From: an uncultured Clostridia bacterium
Lineage (GTDB): Bacteria; Bacillota; Clostridia; Christensenellales; Aristaeellaceae
Length of the DNA: 64,000 nucleotides
NCBI GenBank assembly: GCA_947167215.1
Contig: CAMVHE010000008.1
Span: 1-64,000, forward strand
Reading direction: 5' to 3'
The notes under the pieces are model-generated. The model had not been told where the DNA came from and searched no databases. It saw only the letters and a program-made list of their open reading frames with translations. The position numbers and the translations under genes were made by a program. Every line of letters begins with the position of its first letter. Within the stretch, counting starts at the first letter, position 1. Below are positions 61,849 to 64,000 of this stretch, piece after piece.

Positions 61849-62223
61849 TTACTTGATTTCGACGGTTCCGCCGGCCTCAGTGATCTTGGCCTTGACAGTC
61901 TCGGCTTCTTCCTTGGAAACGGCTTCCTTCAGCGTCTTGGGAGCGCCTTCGACCATGTCCTTGGCATCCTTCAGGCCCAGGCCCGGTACGACTTCACGCA
62001 CAGCCTTGATAACAGCAACCTTCTTGGCAGCGTCAAATCCGGTCAGGATAACGTCAAATTCAGTCTTCTCCTCTTCAGCAGGAGCAGCAGCGCCGGCAGC
62101 ACCACCGACAACAACAGGAGCAGCGGCAGAAACGCCGAACTTCTCTTCCAGAGCCTTTACCAGCTCGGAAGCTTCAATCAGAGTCAAGTTCTCGATTGCA
62201 GATACGATCTCATTGATATCCAT
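61849..62223 (-). CDS. rplL: 50S ribosomal protein L7/L12
   Basis: 124 residues: N-terminal dimer domain [20 protein letters not shown], Ala-rich hinge ([15 protein letters not shown]), C-terminal factor-binding domain [29 protein letters not shown]. Stalk protein that recruits translational GTPases. 120 bases after rplJ. Confidence 0.98.
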   Translation of the reverse strand: MDINEIVSAIENLTLIEASELVKALEEKFGVSAAAPVVVGGAAGAAAPAEEEKTEFDVILTGFDAAKKVAVIKAVREVVPGLGLKDAKDMVEGAPKTLKEAVSKEEAETVKAKITEAGGTVEIK

Positions 62224-62343
62224 AATAAACCTCCATAATTTTTAATTCTTAATCTCCTCGGATGGGGAGACGCCCCGTACAGGGGCTTTCTACTGGTTGA
62301 AACACTGCCATTCAGGCAGCGAACCCTGAGATATTAGCCAGCC

Positions 62344-62868
62344 TTACTCTGCAGCGCCGTTCCCGGCCTTCTTGTCTGCAATAGCCTGAATAACATAGGC
62401 CAGTGCACGAGCCTGGGAATTGAGGCAGCCCATGATTTTGGCAATGAGCTGTTCGCGGGGCAGGATATCCGCCAGAGCCTTTACCTGCTCAACGGTCTGC
62501 ACCTCACCGTCCATGACGCCGCCCTTGATGGTCAGCGGGGACTCCTTCTTGTCCTTTTCAGCACCAGCGATAAACTCCTTGATGATCTTGGGACCAGAAA
62601 CAGGATCCTTCTCGCTGAATACATAGGCGTTCGGTCCTTCGAGAACTTCCTTATCCATCGTGATGCCCTTGTTGGCAAGAGCACGACGCATCAAGGTATT
62701 CTTGAGAACACAATACTCTACGCCGGCCTCACGGCACTTTGCACGCAGAGCAGTAACAGCCTCGACTGTCAGCTTGTTATACTCAACAACTACAATAGAC
62801 TCAGCCTTTTCGATCTTCTCTTCAATTTCAGAGACAGCGACCTTTTTGGCTTCGAGATTCTGAGACAT
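62344..62868 (-). CDS. rplJ: 50S ribosomal protein L10
   Basis: 174 residues from the ATG at 62868 (MSQNLEAKKVAVSEIEEKIE); 33 in-frame codons upstream belong to the leader. TVEAVTALRAKCREAGVEYCVLKNTLMRRAL is the rRNA-binding region; the C-terminal helix NSQARALAYVIQAIADKK binds L12 dimers. It regulates its own mRNA through the leader. Confidence 0.97.
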   Translation of the reverse strand: MSQNLEAKKVAVSEIEEKIEKAESIVVVEYNKLTVEAVTALRAKCREAGVEYCVLKNTLMRRALANKGITMDKEVLEGPNAYVFSEKDPVSGPKIIKEFIAGAEKDKKESPLTIKGGVMDGEVQTVEQVKALADILPREQLIAKIMGCLNSQARALAYVIQAIADKKAGNGAAE

Positions 62869-63055
62869 AACCTTCTTCCTCCTTCCTCTGTCAATCCGCG
62901 CTTCCTCCGCGGAAGCATCTATTCCAAACAGAAAACCCCTGCGCTGGGCGCAAGGGTACGAATTCATTCATGTACTCTCGCACCTCGGCTGGCAGATCAA
63001 AGATCCATTAAGATGCCTCACCAGCTGTCTTAGGCACAGATTTTCAGTTCGAACA
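62869..63055 (-). promoter_or_regulatory. L10 leader (ribosomal protein autoregulatory RNA) with attenuator
   Basis: The leader of rplJ has the L10-leader hallmarks on the minus strand: CCTAAGACAGCTGGTG, a TTAATG, then GCCAGCCGAGGTG. This is the conserved kink-turn/L10(L12)4-binding region. Further down CCCTTGCGC, CCA, GCGCAGGGG followed by TTTTC can form an attenuator. Excess L10-L12 complex should bind and lower expression. Confidence 0.85.
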
Positions 63056-63061
63056 GGCGTT

Positions 63062-63090
63062 AGTTTACCATCCGTTTCTCTCCTTGTCAA
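63062..63090 (-). promoter_or_regulatory. Promoter of rplJ-rplL
   Basis: Minus strand TTGACA, 17-base spacer, TAAACT, directly upstream of the L10 leader. Confidence 0.82.
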
Positions 63091-63111
63091 CAGGAGATTA
63101 TGGATTTCCCG

Positions 63112-63148
63112 AAAAAACGGTCTGTCCTTCCTTTGCAGGAAAGACAGA
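63112..63148 (-). terminator. Terminator after rplA
   Basis: TCTGTCTTTCC, 6-base loop, GGAAGGACAGA (one G-U pair) and then CCGTTTTTT on the minus strand, 7 bases after rplA. Confidence 0.88.
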
Positions 63149-63154
63149 TCAGAA

Positions 63155-63844
63155 TCAGAACTTCAGAGAGTTGAGCTTGATTCCGGGGCCCATGGTAGAG
63201 GACAGAACTACGCTCTTCAGATAGACGCCCTTTGCTGCGGCAGGCTTTGCACGAACGATAGCGCCCATCAGAGCGTTGAGGTTCTCGGTCAGCTGCTCAG
63301 CAGTGAAAGATTTCTTGCCGATCGGGCAGTGGATGATAGCGCTCTTGTCAAGACGATACTCGACTTTACCGGCTTTAATCTCCTTGATAGCACGGGCTAC
63401 TTCCATGGTTACGGTGCCGCTCTTGGGGTTAGGCATGAGACCTTTCGGACCAAGGATACGACCAATACGGCCGACAACACCCATCATATTGGGGGTAGCA
63501 ACGACCACATCAAAATCAAACCAGTTTTCCTTCTGGATCTTCTCTACCAGCTCTTCTGCACCGACATAGTCAGCACCGGCTGCTTCAGCATCTTTGGCCT
63601 GATCGCCCTTTGCAAAAACCAGAACGCGGACCTTCTTGCCCGTTCCGTTCGGCAGAACGACGGCACCACGTACCTGCTGATCTGCCTGACGGGGGTCAAC
63701 GCCCAGGCGGACAGAAACCTCGAGGGTCTCATCAAAGCCGGCCTTTGCGGTCTGCAGGGCGAGCTTTACGGCCTCTTCGGGATCATACTGCTTCTGTCTG
63801 TCGAACAGCTTCAGGCTGTCAGCATACTTTTTTCCGTGTTTCAT
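63155..63844 (-). CDS. rplA: 50S ribosomal protein L1
   Basis: 229 residues: [47 protein letters not shown]1-stalk protein that helps E-site tRNA release and can act as repressor of its mRNA. Usual place between rplK and rplJ. Confidence 0.98.
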   Translation of the reverse strand: MKHGKKYADSLKLFDRQKQYDPEEAVKLALQTAKAGFDETLEVSVRLGVDPRQADQQVRGAVVLPNGTGKKVRVLVFAKGDQAKDAEAAGADYVGAEELVEKIQKENWFDFDVVVATPNMMGVVGRIGRILGPKGLMPNPKSGTVTMEVARAIKEIKAGKVEYRLDKSAIIHCPIGKKSFTAEQLTENLNALMGAIVRAKPAAAKGVYLKSVVLSSTMGPGIKLNSLKF

Positions 63845-63917
63845 GTTTATTCCTCCTTGTGGTACAAACGGAAGATTCCTCCCACGTCGTTATTGATTAC
63901 TATTCCTTCTTCGTCGC

Positions 63918-64000
63918 TTAAGCATCCGCAACGGTGATACCCATGGAGCGGGCAGTGCCCTTTACCATGCTCATTGCAGCCTCGATGCTTCCAGCGTTAA
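63918..64000 (-). CDS. rplK: 50S ribosomal protein L11, C-terminal fragment (cut by window edge)
   Basis: The last 26 codons, LNAGSIEAAMSMVKGTARSM then GITVADA, before a TAA at 63918-63920. This is the end of L11, the GTPase-centre protein. The rest lies beyond the window. Confidence 0.93.
   Translation of the reverse strand, partial: NAGSIEAAMSMVKGTARSMGITVADA

Overview
The window reads as chromosomal DNA from an anaerobic, low- to mid-GC member of the Bacillota (class Clostridia, possibly a gut or rumen Christensenellales-like lineage). The assignment rests on ribosomal protein sequence style, the str and S10-spc-alpha gene orders, strong AGGAGG ribosome binding sites, TGC-TATAAT extended -10 promoters, BspA-type leucine-rich repeats, WG repeats and NHLM-type peptide export. 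No rRNA or tRNA gene is present, so the taxon is an inference.

Layout. 1-3759 holds the str operon on the minus strand: an L7Ae-like protein, rpsL, rpsG, fusA and the start of tuf. 4088-5278 (+) is a diaminopropionate ammonia-lyase, and 5466-6182 (-) a rhomboid protease. From about 34.2 kb down to a terminator at 6.3 kb nearly everything is on the minus strand and forms one large accessory locus. 34703-36334 (+) is a secreted WG-repeat protein. 36.4-43.6 kb holds a GH127-like glycosidase, a GNAT-dapA-dapB-dapH lysine operon, a MATE transporter and a GNAT acetyltransferase. 43.7-58.8 kb is the S10-spc-alpha ribosomal superoperon with one clear promoter at 58936-58964. 59.4-61.8 kb has a cytidylate-kinase-like protein, a PAP2 phosphatase and a PucR-type regulator. 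61.8-64.0 kb has rplL, rplJ with an L10 leader, rplA and the end of rplK.

The accessory locus is the interesting part. It encodes four Nif11-type leader peptides with double-Gly cleavage sites, three of them with short, Cys-poor, mostly cationic cores ending Ser-x-Trp. Downstream are a stand-alone YcaO enzyme with an extra Cys cluster and a SPASM radical SAM enzyme. Upstream are a complete NHLM secretion set (HlyD-like protein, C39 peptidase-ABC transporter, second ABC transporter), a STAS protein, a TIR-FHA-FHA protein and a 1194-residue leucine-rich-repeat lipoprotein. Further upstream are two related signalling blocks, each with an ECF sigma factor, a PP2C phosphatase, a Ser/Thr kinase or pseudokinase and a secreted SH3-domain protein, plus an HExxH protein and a 65-residue leader-like protein. 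Two start regions in the locus, one before the main precursor operon and one before the leader-like gene, share the same ECF-like promoter (TGTAACG-N14-GTGTAT). This suggests that one of the sigma factors drives both peptide production and part of the signalling module.

My reading is that the locus is a phospho-regulated, ECF-controlled RiPP system that makes, modifies, cleaves and exports short peptides. The individual families are known. This combination, the Trp-terminated cores and the shared promoter are what deserve attention. Product structure and biological role cannot be read from the sequence.
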